This document shows, in pieces, positions 34,285 through 44,584 of a DNA stretch of 64,000 bases. The notes below the pieces were generated by a model. It saw only the letters and a list, made by a program, of their open reading frames with translations, had not been told where the DNA came from and did not search any database. Origin of the DNA: Gnetum montanum (taxonomy: Eukaryota > Streptophyta > Gnetopsida > Gnetales > Gnetaceae); contig MNCI01022058.1 of NCBI GenBank assembly GCA_015680685.1, positions 380,316 to 444,315 on the forward strand. The letters run 5' to 3'. The position numbers and the translations under genes are program-made. How positions within the stretch are numbered: the stretch's first letter is position 1; every line of letters starts with the position of its first letter.

Positions 34285-34575
34285 ACAAACCCAGTTTAAA
34301 GTCTTGAAAGACTATCGAATGTGTCAGTTTAAGGTCCCAGTAGACTGTGATGTGCTAGTTTAAGGTCCTAGTAGACCATTGTGTTAGTTTAACATCATAG
34401 TGGATGGTGGAGGGCCAGTTTAAGGTCGTAGCAAACTATGCTATGGATGCCAGTTTTACGTCATAGCCCAAGGACGTGCTCTACTAGTTTATAATCATAG
34501 CGGACTATTTGTGCTAATTTTACATCATAGTGGATGTGCTTTGCCAATTTTACATTGTAGCGGATGATCTACTTA
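34285..34575 (-). repeat. Tandem module, copy set 1 (nine units) after INT
   Basis: Units begin TAGTTTAAGGTC, followed by a variable YTAGYRGACC and a ~10 bp linker, spaced ~30-40 bp. Later units drift to TAGTTTATAATCATAGCGGA and AATTTTACATCATAG. Related sets lie at 38160-38560, 43060-43140 and, in element-sense orientation, 57355-57900. Confidence 0.85.
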
Positions 34576-34589
34576 CCTTTCTTTGTATC

Positions 34590-35690
34590 TGATATAGTCC
34601 TTTGCGTCAAACGTAGTATGGCTTGAGGTACAAGTGGTTAATAGGATTCGTGAACTCGTTGCCATCCATATCAGCTAGTTTGAATGCCTTGTTCTCATAG
34701 GATTTTGTGACTATGAAAGGCCCTTGCCAGTTGGCTGAGAATTTGTTTATAGGTTTATGAATAGCCTTGAGAACTAAGTTTCCCTTTTTGATTGGTCATT
34801 AATGTATGTTGTAGTGATGTTTTTGCTGTTGTTTATCCTAATACCATTCAATGCGACCAAGTGTTTGGGCACGCTCCTCCTCTATGGAGTTAAGATCGAT
34901 GATCCTTGACTTGTTGTTTTTAGCCTCATCTAAAACATTTGAGAGGATCATCCAAAGTGATGGAACCTACAATTCAAGAGGTTACACCACTTTAGATCCT
35001 GAAATGAGACTGTATGGAGCCTTACTTGTAGTTGTTTGACATGTTGTATGGTAAGCCCACAACACGTAGAGGATTTGCTCATGCCATCACCTTTTACTGC
35101 TACTGAGCATCTTTTTGAGAAGGTTGATGATGGCTTTGTTTGTTGCCTTTGCCTAACCATTGGCTTGTGGGTAATACGGTGATGAAAAAGAGTGCTTGAT
35201 GCCAAGGTTGTCGCAAAAGATTTTGGTTTCCGTGCTACTAAATTGTGGCCCGTTATCCATCACAATAGTCATGGGAAGACTAAACCTTGTTACTATGTTG
35301 TCCAAGATAAGGTGGAAAACCTATTGAGGTGTGGTCTTTCTTAGGGGAATAGCTTCTACCCACTTTGTGAAGTATTTGGTTGCAGTGATAATGAAGCTAT
35401 GTCCTGCAAAAGACTTAAGTGTAATGGGTCCTATAGTGTCTAGTCCCCAATGTTAGAATGGCCACGTGATCTGTGTTGGATGTAATTTAGTGGGAAATAT
35501 GTCTATGAGATTTGCATGACATTGACATACATCGCACGTCCTAACCTTGGCAAGGAAGTCACGTTCTATGCAAGGCCAGTAGTACCCTAGGTGTCTGATT
35601 TTTGCTGCCATAGCCTTGGGAGCTATGTGCCCTCCACATAGTCCCTCATGGACTTCATTAAAAATTTTCTATGCTTCTTCCCCACTAACA
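34590..35690 (-). pseudogene. E5 integrase remnant
   Basis: Minus-strand Tat-type integrase: HHCC zinc region (HEGLCGGHIAPKAMAAKIRH and CDVCQCHAN, ~35670-35540), first Asp in GLDTIGPI (~35435), second in VMDNGPQFSS (~35250), and the Glu segment reading ANG*AKATNKAII (~35160) with stop and Glu lost. The C-terminal domain is still legible at 34900-34600 (IEEERAQTLGRIEWY, KGNLVLKAI, FSANWQGPFIVTKSYENKAF, PINHLYLKPYY). Several CAG-to-TAG type stops are present. The E5 tandem module starts just after. Confidence 0.85.
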
Positions 35691-35761
35691 CAAGTTAGCA
35701 ATATTCCATCAAAGGAGCATTTTCATAAGGTGTTATCTCCTATTAGGACATATTGCCATGC

Positions 35762-36345
35762 TCACTTCCATATTGCATCCTTTTGAGCAGATGTCAAGCC
35801 GTGTGGGGGTTCACCATGTTGGAGGTAAGCTTTGATGTTGGCATACGATTCTTGGGTATCTGTTGCACTGACAGATGCGATATGTGCCACTTGAGTAATA
35901 ATATTTGTGCATTCTATTATCGAAGAAGGAGAAGTGGTGAACAGGTGCGATGGCATGTTTAATGCTAATGTGGCTAGTGCATCAACTATAGTGTTCTCAT
36001 TACGAGGAACATGTTGAATGTCTAACATCGTAAACTCTTAGCTAGATCGTAATAAGGTTGAAGTGTGAAGCCTTGCAAGCATAGACTTTAGTGATCTAGT
36101 TAACAACTAATTATGAGTTGCCCTAAACTACCAAATGTTGGATCTTTAGCTCTTGAGCTGCTAAGAGGTCCCTAAGGAGTCCTTCGTACTCAGCTACGTT
36201 GTTCATACAAAGGAATGTAAAGCGATACAAAAAGGGTCGAATTTCCCTGGAGGAAAATGTAGTAACTACGGCAGCACTACCACCTCATGTAGTTGAAGTC
36301 CCATCAAAATGTAAACTTGCTTCAAAATTAGATGGTACAGGGTTT
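35762..36345 (-). pseudogene. E5 archaeal-type RNase H remnant
   Basis: A second RNase H after the usual one. Minus-strand landmarks: FDGTSTT*GGSAAVV (~36340), SREIRPFLYRFTF, NNVAEYEGLL (~36215-36185), LKIQHLVV and VPRNENTIVDALATLAL (~36010-35960). The NNVAEYE and xRxxNxxADALAxLA motifs define the aRNH acquired by Tat-lineage elements. It degrades RNA of RNA-DNA hybrids in the family. Stops at four or more codons show this copy is dead. Confidence 0.85.
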
Positions 36346-36529
36346 AGGCTATTGATGTATTCATCTAGGAATTCAGGTTCTATTATTGCCTAATCATCAA
36401 TGGGTGAAGTTGTGAGTTGTGTGGCTATTCCTTAACCCTTTGTTAATGATTCAACTACATAATGTAAATTGAATTCCATTGTTATAGAATTCCATTGGGC
36501 TATCCTACTACTCTCGTATAAATTGGTTG

Positions 36530-37860
36530 TGATAGCTCAAAGTATGTTGCTCTTGCATATGATGTTAACTTTGATGCGAAACAGGTAATGTCTCCACTTT
36601 TTGAGCGCAAACACTAGGGTGAGACAATATTTTTCTACCTCATTGTACTTTTCCTCATAAGTTATTAATGTACGGCTTAAGTAATAGACCGGGATTTTAG
36701 ACCTATCATCTCTTTTTTGACATAGCAATGCAGCAATAGATGTGTCCGAAGTAGCAAGGTAGATGTAGAAAGGCTTATCCCTTTGTGGTAGGTAAACAGT
36801 TGGGAGATGTAGAAAGCTCTTTCTTTAGGTTATCAAAGGCTTGTTGACATTGATTTTTCCACTCGAAGTTGACCCCCTTCTTGAGAAGATGTTGCATGGG
36901 GTGTAGTTTTTCTGTCAACCTTGCGATAAACCTTTTGATAAATTGTACTCTACCTTGCAACCTGTGCAAATCTTTAAGATTTGTAGGCAGTGCTAACTTA
37001 ACAATGGCCCTCACCTTATTAGGGTCCACTTGTATCGTTGTTTTCGACACTACAAAGCCTAGCATATGTCTGGTTTTAACTTCGAAAAAAAAATTTCTAG
37101 GGTTGAGGTGCAAGTCATGCCGATGACAACATTGGAGGATGATATTGAGATCGTTGAGATGATCAATAGCTTCCTTAGACTTGATTGCTATTTCATCAAT
37201 GTAATCGTTTAATCTCTCCAAGAGGTAGTCACTAAAGATGTATGCCATCGCTCGTTGATAAGTTTCTCCAGCATTTTTGAGTCTAAAGGGCATCATTGTA
37301 TAAGAAAAGGTTCCCCAAGGGGTCATGAAAGTGGTTGCCAATTGATGCTCCAGGTTTATGCAGATTTGGTTATAGCTTGAGAACCCATCCATGAAGGACA
37401 GTAAGGCATGACCAGCAGTAGTGTCAATAATTTGATCGATACTTGGCAATGGGAACTTATCTTTAATCGTTGCTTTGTTCAGGTCTCGAAAGTCTATACA
37501 AATTCATATACCTCCTATTTTCTCAGAAACTACAATGATGTTTGATACCCATTCTGAGTAATCGATCGCCTGGATGAAACCATCTTGATAAAGCTTGGTG
37601 ATTTCATCGCGTACAGCTAGTGCAATCTCTAGTTTGATTTTGCGAACCTTTTGCTTGACTACTTTGACACGTAGATCTAGGATAATGTTATGTTGGATGA
37701 TCCGTGGGTATAGGCTTAGCATGTCATCATATGACCATGCAAAAACTTTAACATTGTCATGGAGAACTTTTGAGATGTTTTGGTGTACCTGTGGATGTAA
37801 TAGGGAGCTAACTTTCAAGGTTTTTGCTTCGCCTCTAGAAATGGTTATAGGGATTTCAAT
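36530..37860 (-). pseudogene. E5 reverse transcriptase and first RNase H remnant
   Basis: Opens with VKVFAWSYDDMLSLYPRIIQ (~37750), then DGFIQAIDYSEWVSNIIVVS, IDFRDLNKATIKDKFPLPSI, AGHALLSFMDGFSSYNQI and MTPWGTFSYTMMPFRLKNAG. The catalytic box reads YIDE instead of YVDD (~37200). Next are LGFVVSKTTIQVDPNKVRAI, LQGRVQFIKRFIARL, FEWKNQCQQAF and the RNase H start (KIPVYYLSRTL, YNEVEKYCLTLVFALKKWRHYL at ~36690-36590). Sequence style is Tat, clearly different from E1/E2 RT. Only a few stops and shifts interrupt it, so it decayed less than E1. Confidence 0.9.
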
Positions 37861-38159
37861 AAGAGGGTCCTTAATTACATCCCCGACCTCTAGGTCTAAG
37901 GCCTAGAAAAAATGTTTGGGCCAGTTTAGGGATGTTTCCAGGGACACTACAGTGTTGTGAGGGGATAATCTAAAGTCTACCAATTCTAGGTTCAAGCATC
38001 TTGTCAATCTGCTGTAGGGACCTATTAAGGTCAAAGGTGAACAAAGATCACCATGCATAGCCATTTTTTCAATTAGACCTGTCACAATAAGCAAATAAAC
38101 CAAGTCAAGTGAGACCTGTTTGAAGTAACAACATGTAATGAATATATGTAAATCAATAA

Positions 38160-38560
38160 TGCAACATAAGATAATTACTAGTTTAAGGTCTTAGCAGACC
38201 ACCACTATGCAAAATTTGTAAATTGAAATTGCTAGTTTAAGGTCTTAGTGGACCGTAAGCATGTAATATTGTGAGATGAATGTTAAAATTGCTAGCTTAA
38301 GGTCATCACGGACTATTAACAGGTTTAAAATGTAAAGGAGGTTAAGGTTGTAGTGAACCATAATAATGTAAAGTTTGGTCTAAAATATAAAATGAACGCT
38401 AAAATTGCCAGTTTAAGGTCATGGTGGACCGTTAACTAGGCTACATTGTAGAAATAATGCTAAAATTGCCAATTTAAGGTCATGGTGGATCATCAACTAG
38501 GCTGTATCATAGGTTAACATTGCTAGTTTAAGGTCTTTGTAGACCGTAACCAGGTTTAAA
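38160..38560 (-). repeat. Tandem module, copy set 2 (seven units) before RT
   Basis: Units TAGTTTAAGGTCTTAGYRGACC and CARTTTAAGGTCATGGTGGA are separated by ~35 bp A-rich linkers, so the period is ~55-60 bp, longer than in set 1. The array lies between RT and the promoter of the antisense gene. Confidence 0.85.
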
Positions 38561-38699
38561 ATTTAAATATAAAGTGAAAATTTTGGTGGACCCACTTACT
38601 ACGCTACGGATGAGTGCTATGCTTCCATGGGACTACACTACAGTAGTGCTACGCTGTAGGGGTGTTCTGTGTTACTCGAAACATGAAAGTGATAGTTGT

Positions 38700-38745
38700 T
38701 TTATCGCATCAACTATAAATAGGGGCTTACCCCTTAGTAAACTTG
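38700..38745 (+). promoter_or_regulatory. Candidate TATA promoter of the antisense gene
   Basis: CAACTATAAATAGGGGC (TATA at ~38713-38720) is a strong plant-type TATA box on the plus strand, 134 bp upstream of the first ATG (38854). No equivalent is needed by the element's own minus-strand transcription, which starts in the LTR. Confidence 0.6.
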
Positions 38746-38853
38746 TCATTTTCATTGTCAGAGCCCATACCGAGAGCGTAGCATTGTTAAACTTAGGAGA
38801 GAACGTAATAGGTGTAGCGTAGTAGTTGATAGAATCAATTTGCGAACAGGGTA

Positions 38854-41800
38854 ATGGCATGCAAAAGTGAACGTAGGCATCAAGGTCTTGCCAAGGTGGA
38901 TGAAGTGAGGGACACTCTAGGATGCCTTTCCAAAGCATGCGTTGAGGAGTGGTAGGAGGCTCCATTTGCTCAGTAAGTCACTACGGTACCCTCATTTTCA
39001 AAATGTGATGTATTAGGTTATATTTCCATTACCGTTACTATTTTGGCCATCACGGTCATCATTGTTGCAATTGTTATCATTGCTTTTGCTGTCGTTTTGG
39101 CTGCTATGCTGTGGGTATTGCCACTTTGGCCACAGTGGCTGTATGGTTGCTACGCTATGGCTATGCATGGCATCACCCCAACTGCCATTTTTAAGAATGG
39201 TTACTGCACCAATGTGAGGGTTTGGATGATTCTAGGTGATGTAGCGCACACTCAGCATAGTGTATCGCCCTTAGAAGGGATTTTTAGCTTGCAAAGTTTT
39301 GGGGTAGCGTAGCACGAACTATGTTTCATGCGGTAAGGTAGGGTCAGGACAACAGGGATGCTATGAGTTCTTTTTGTTTGCGCTGTTAGATTGTTACATT
39401 TTTGTTACTGTTACGCTACACTATTATATTGACATGCCTATTAATTTGTTAAGCTAGCAATCTATTCCGCTACTATACTATTAAACTTATAACGTTGCTA
39501 CGCTATTAAATTTGCTATGCTATGAAATTTGTTACGCTACAATGCTTGTTATAGTGTTCTGCTTGTTACATTATTACATGTCTGATACATGTTGTGCTTG
39601 TTCTTTCACTACGCTGCATGAGGTGCAGTTGTCTTGGTACGCTACGCGTAACACAGTTTCCACCCTTGTGCAAAATGTAATTATTATGCTACGTTGTATT
39701 AGGGAATATCTGCTATGCTGTGTTGTGCAGCGCATAACTGTTACACTGTAGGGTGTATCCCTACACTATGCTACGCAGGGACTATGCTAATACGCTACGC
39801 TACACGTGACACTTTATTATGCTAAATGCAATGTTTAACTCTATTTTACTGGGGACATATTATTTTACACTAAAGGAAAATTTGTAAATGGAAGGTTACA
39901 CTAAGCTACATCAGTGATCATTACTTGAACATAGTACTAACATTTGGTGCTTTTTCATGCAGGGTCATGTTGAAACCCGTTTTGATCGTCCTTGAGCTTG
40001 TAGGAGTCCTGTGTTGCTTCAGTGACCCTGTGGCCAACGTTTCCCCTCCCCACACATGGGTAGGGTTGCAAGTGATTTAGTACCGAGAGGGTGCATGGGA
40101 CTTCCTAGAGTTTGTCCTTCACCATTTTAGTGTGATCGTGTGGTCACACTTATTAGCTGAAACAGTCGATGTACTTACAGAAACATTGTTGCCTGGGGCA
40201 AACTAGGGCATTTTGAAGTTCATGGCTAATGGGTTGATTGAGGGTGGCGAAGGGGCAGAAGGCTCAAATCGGCACCCAAGCATCTTGAAGCGCCTAAGTT
40301 GGATCTAGGACATGCTTGAATACAAATGCTACCATTTATACAACATGTTATACGTTGCCTGTCACATGGGCACCTGCCTTCAGAACCCACCTGGAACCAT
40401 TTATTGTGCCGACATGTGAGTTTTGTGAAAGTGTTTTAAATGTGTTTGTATGATTTGCTTTACGCTATTAAAAAATGCTTACCGTATTCTTGTGTGTTAC
40501 CAGGTTTTACATTGACGAGAGTGGTCTTCACGGTAACATAGATACTTTGGTGTTGGCCCAAATGGCTCTATAAGAGTTCTCCTCTATCGGGAACGTGCAT
40601 GCCAGTGTTATAGAACAACTTGGGCTTGATTTCAAAGCCTATCCAACCAAGTATTCCAAGTTCTATGGGAAATGTAAAGAAGTTGGCTAGTTGAATATTG
40701 AATGGGCATCTCGCCGACTGATTACTGTAGAAGACGTTTTGGTGGAACTTCCACCATTTCTTACATTATTTAAACTTGATATGTTAAACCGTGCATTTAT
40801 TCTTATGTGTTCAAGTGATGATTTGCTTTTACCTTTGCTAATTTTTGTCACTAACTGTTGCAGTAATGAGAGAATCCTAAGAGGTTACAATGATTACCTC
40901 TAGGCGTGATGGGACCAACCTTTTCTTCAAGTATGGGGAGGTGGACGAGACTCAGCGTTGGCTTTGCAATGGGGCCCCAGCCATCCTTATTCATAACATT
41001 CAGGAGGTTGGGCTCATGGATTTATTTCTAGCTATAAATCCAAGTTTCCCAGCTGCAGAAATGCTTTCCCTAGGTGATTTCTTCTCTGAGAAGGCTAACC
41101 GCTTCTGTACACGTGTTTACAATGTGCAGGTGGTGTTCGAAATTAATGGCCAAATATTTTTGGATCTTTTTGGTATCCCTTTTGATGGTCTCCTTGTAGG
41201 AGAAAAATCTAACAAAGATGCAAACCATCAAGGGGATATCAAGGAATGGCTAAGGACAAGCAAGGACCAAAAGGGGATTGGTTCACAGAATTCCTAGTGG
41301 TCCGTGAAAATGGTGCCTGGGTACAGCAGGATTACAACAAGATATCTAAGCCATGGATTTTCTAGGTTTTCCGCACCACCCGATCATAGGACCCCTCAAA
41401 AGCTATTGGGAAATCACTTTCAATAACAACAAGGGATCGGGTGGCATGACCCTTCATGCCCGGGATAGTATGGGAGAGGCGCCTCCTATTAACATACGCA
41501 ATGTGTTAAGGGGAATACGCCTCATTGCAAAAACTGTGAAAACTAGGCTACAACATAAAAAGTCTTGTCCTGTAGAAGAACCTCCCCATACGAATGAAGA
41601 GAGGGGAAAATGCTATGAATCAAAGTTCACAAAGTGCAGCCCCTAGTTGGTAAGTGTATTTAATTATCCGATTAGCGTAGTATTTACTATGTTGTGCTAC
41701 GCTATGTAGCATAGCATAGCGTAGCACTCGTTTTATGTTGAAGTATCTTACTTATTTCAACCCTATGTTACCAGAAGAAGAAGAAGAGGATGAGGCTTTG

Positions 41801-43075
41801 GCTCCTGGAGCAGGGACGCCTACTGAAGAAGAAGAAGAGGCCCTAGCTGCAGAAGAAGAGGTCCCTACCATAGAGGAAGAGGCCCTTGCCAATGAACTTT
41901 TTGCAGAATGTGGTTTAGTACCCAAGGGACACATGAGTGTTGAGGATGCTGCCACACTTTTGAGTTAGTTGGAAGGAGAGGGGCTGCAATTTGATGCTAG
42001 TGAGTTTGATTGCTTGCTTGACAGTGTGTCCATAGGCGATCCCCCTGCTATCACCCTTGAGGGTTTGTTGGGTAGGAGCTTTACACTATTGTCTATGGTG
42101 TTCATCAGCTTTGTTATTGTCCTCTCCATCATTGGTAACATGTTTTATTGTGCAGCGGACACCACTATTGATGCTCCTGACCATTCTTCCTGAATCCGTC
42201 TCTGACCATGAACCGAGACCCCCGATAAATTCACTTTTATGAAGGAGGTGGTTGATGACATGATCAATCGCCTAAGGCAGATCGATCCTAAGATAGGTAT
42301 GTTGTAGTTTCTACATTAGGCTCTCTATGTTGTTGCATTTTTTGCTATGTCTCTGTGACTAACGCTCTCTCATGTATGATTTGCAGCCTCTTGTCTCAAG
42401 TGGGATCCTAGGTGAGCCGTTGAGGTTGACACCATGCCTGAACTTTCACTAGAGGTAGCTAAGGCATCTTGTCACATATATGATGAAACAAATAAATTTG
42501 CATTATACTCGACAAGCTCCTTATGGGAGTGTAGGTGTGTGAATGAGGACCTCTAGAAGTGGGTCCAGAAACTTAAGAAAGAGAAGGCCAACCTAACTGC
42601 TCAGTTGGGGGACCTTCGGTCCAAGAATGAATTTCTGTTGGCCCGTGACACTTGCGATGGTAGTTGGCGTACGACCGTTATAGACTGTGCAAGATATTGT
42701 ATAGTCATACAAAGAAAAAATGAGGCCACTCACGAGATTATTGAATAGCTCATGCAGATGGACCTTATAGCATAGAAGAACCAAGACTAGAAGGATTATA
42801 GTGCAAAGGTTTATGAATGGGAACATGCATAAAAGAACCATAAACATATGTATAAGATGGAATGTGCCGCCTATCGTAAACAATACAAGGATGCTGCTAT
42901 TGAGTTGCATACCCATAAGCTATTTCTTGATGTCATTGGCGCTTCTGGTACTTACGAGAAGTTCATGCAACAAGTGACGGTCAGTGAGTCTCCTAAAAGG
43001 GAAATGATCCTACCTGCTAGGGATACCACCACTGCCACCTTTAGGCCCAATGGAGTTGCCAGTTTTAGGCCTTAG
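38854..43075 (+). pseudogene. Antisense seven-exon gene carried inside E5 (function unknown)
   Basis: Plus-strand gene model between RT and PR of E5, opposite to pol. Exons: 38854-38972, 39963-40415, 40504-40790, 40864-41649, 41775-42062, 42156-42296, 42387-43075. Donors/acceptors: GTAAGT..TGCAG, GTGAGT..ACCAG, GTGCAT..TGCAG, GTAAGT..ACCAG, GTTTGT..TGCAG, GTATGT..TGCAG. Joins 1 and 2 keep the frame exactly (FAQVMLKP; CADMFYIDESG). The N-terminal ~430 residues include WDFLEFVLHHF, IEWASRRLITVEDVLVELPP, FFKYGEVDETQRWLCNG and INGQIFLDLFGIPFDG. Then comes an acidic segment (EEEEEDEALAPG, ~41776) and a Lys/Glu-rich coiled-coil-like C-terminus (WVQKLKKEKANLTAQLGDLR, ~42560). At least 14 in-frame stops, mostly TAG, and two shifts (~41240, ~41350) disable it. 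I do not recognise the family; a captured host gene or an antisense element gene are both possible. Confidence 0.65.
41694..41727. repeat. Perfect hairpin in intron 4 of the antisense gene
   Basis: 13 bp arms GTGCTACGCTATG and CATAGCGTAGCAC around an 8 bp loop. Same word family as the E5 LTR hairpins, here within the 125 bp intron 41650-41774. Confidence 0.85.
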
Positions 43076-43140
43076 CAGGCTGCAATGGTAGTTTAAGGCC
43101 ATTCTGGGCTATTGTGCTAGTTCAAGGCCATCTTAGGCCG
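43060..43140 (-). repeat. Tandem module, copy set 3 (three units) after PR
   Basis: CAGTTTTAGGCCTTAGCAGG, TAGTTTAAGGCCATTCTGGG and TAGTTCAAGGCCATCTTAGG at ~30 bp spacing. The stop codon of the antisense gene (43073-43075) falls in the first unit. Confidence 0.8.
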
Positions 43141-43144
43141 TAGC

Positions 43145-43335
43145 AATAGTATAACGAATGCAAGTAATAGCCCTAATGTAAATGGTGAACATAATGCAAA
43201 TAGTGGACACAATGCGAATAGTAAATGTGATGCAAAGAATTAAAATAATGTAAATAGTGATCATAATGCTAAAACTAAACATAATGCAAACAGTAATCAT
43301 GATGGTATAACTAAGACAAAAGGAGATGCAACCAT
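43145..43335. repeat. Minisatellite of ~18-20 bp units
   Basis: Diverged copies of AATAGTGAACATAATGCAA. Read on the plus strand in the antisense gene's frame it gives Asn-rich text (NVNGEHNANSGHNANS), ending at TGA ~43354. The gene may once have continued through it, if the stops in the preceding module were originally Gln codons. Confidence 0.7.
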
Positions 43336-43619
43336 TAAAGCCAAGCCTTTATGAAATTGAATTAGAGATAATATCTAATTACGTAATTATTTTCTAACCC
43401 ATCATGGGCTAGGTGAAGCATATGGCCAAGAGGCTTTGTTGTGGTATTCTTCAATGTCACCGTCTATTATCTGAAAAGGCAACTCAGCCCATGTGGTTTC
43501 TTTAGTCGAGTAGGCATTTTTGAATGGCTCATTAGCCACACAAGGGGTTTCAGTGCAAACAGACACTTCATTCTTAGAGATTACTATCTTTGAATCCTAC
43601 TCCATGTCAACATTGTTTA

Positions 43620-44232
43620 TGGCTTAGGTAGCTGCTTCATCACCGTAGATCATCACTTCCCCACCCGCATAGGGTAAGTGGATCTCTTAATGTATTGGTG
43701 AAGAGACAACCCTTAATTGGGCTAACCATGACCTCCCCAAGATCAAGTTGAACCTGGGCATCTCTTCTACCACAATGAAGACCATGCTTATGGGGAACTA
43801 GTCCCCTGACACAAAGTTAATGTCGACAGTTTCTTTTACCACTACACGTGCCCTATTGAACGATTTCAAGCAGGAAGTTACCGTGGGCTTGATTTGATCG
43901 ACCAAGCCTAATTTTTCCACTATGGGAAATGGAATGACATTGGTAGTAGCCTCTTCATCAACATGTACCCTTTGGATCTTATATTGGCTAACCAAAATTA
44001 TGATGAACATGGGTGCTATTGTTACCTGACCCTTTTCAGGGTCATCCTTAATGGAGTTATCATGAAATGTCAACTGATCTAGCCACGGCTCTTTAGCCGT
44101 AGAGGGAAGCATGATAGCATGGATTTCTTTCTCTTTAGTTAGCATGTTTTTATCAATAGGGATGGACATTAACACGTGAACCATGGCCTCGCGGTGCACC
44201 ATGGAAGTCGTTATCAAGTCATACAGGCTCAA
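43620..44232 (-). pseudogene. E5 protease remnant
   Basis: Minus strand: MSLYDLITTSMVHREAMVHV, DNSIKDDPEKGQVTIAP, then the aspartic-protease motif region IQRVHVDEEATTNVIPF (~43970-43920, where D-G-G-S-S is usual) and LKSFNRARVVVKETVDINFV. After a stop come EEMPRFNLILGRSWLA (~43770-43720) and HLPYAGGEVMIYGDEA. The E6 copy (56450-57070) is co-linear, including the odd active-site text (VHVDDFSATNVA). A terminal LGRxWL motif is typical of Gypsy proteases. Confidence 0.75.
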
Positions 44233-44584
44233 AGTTTTGTTTTTTTTGTTTCAAGGACTGCTTGACTTATGTAAGGGTGTTGAGAAGATCCTATCTACCA
44301 TCTTGTTTTTTGCTACCTTTTTCCTCCTCTATTCACCCTAGAAGACGAATCTCCTAAGGGGGAGTGGTTTCTGGTTGAGCATTGAGCTTTTTTGGGTGGG
44401 ATGGTAAAGATTGCGTCTATGCAGTGTTACCAGTTGCTAATGATGAAGGGGCCATGGCCATTGAGGATAAGGGGGTAGGCTTGGGGGGACCTAACATGGT
44501 GCATTCCCTAACCATCTTGTCCGCTAAATTCTCTTCCCATTTTTTTGAATGGGGAGGTTGCAGTGCAATTTTTGTTGTCTAACT

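Noticed and set aside
41752-41955. Minus-strand Ser/Ala-rich frame
   Set aside because: Reverse shadow of the Glu-rich exon 5 of the antisense gene.
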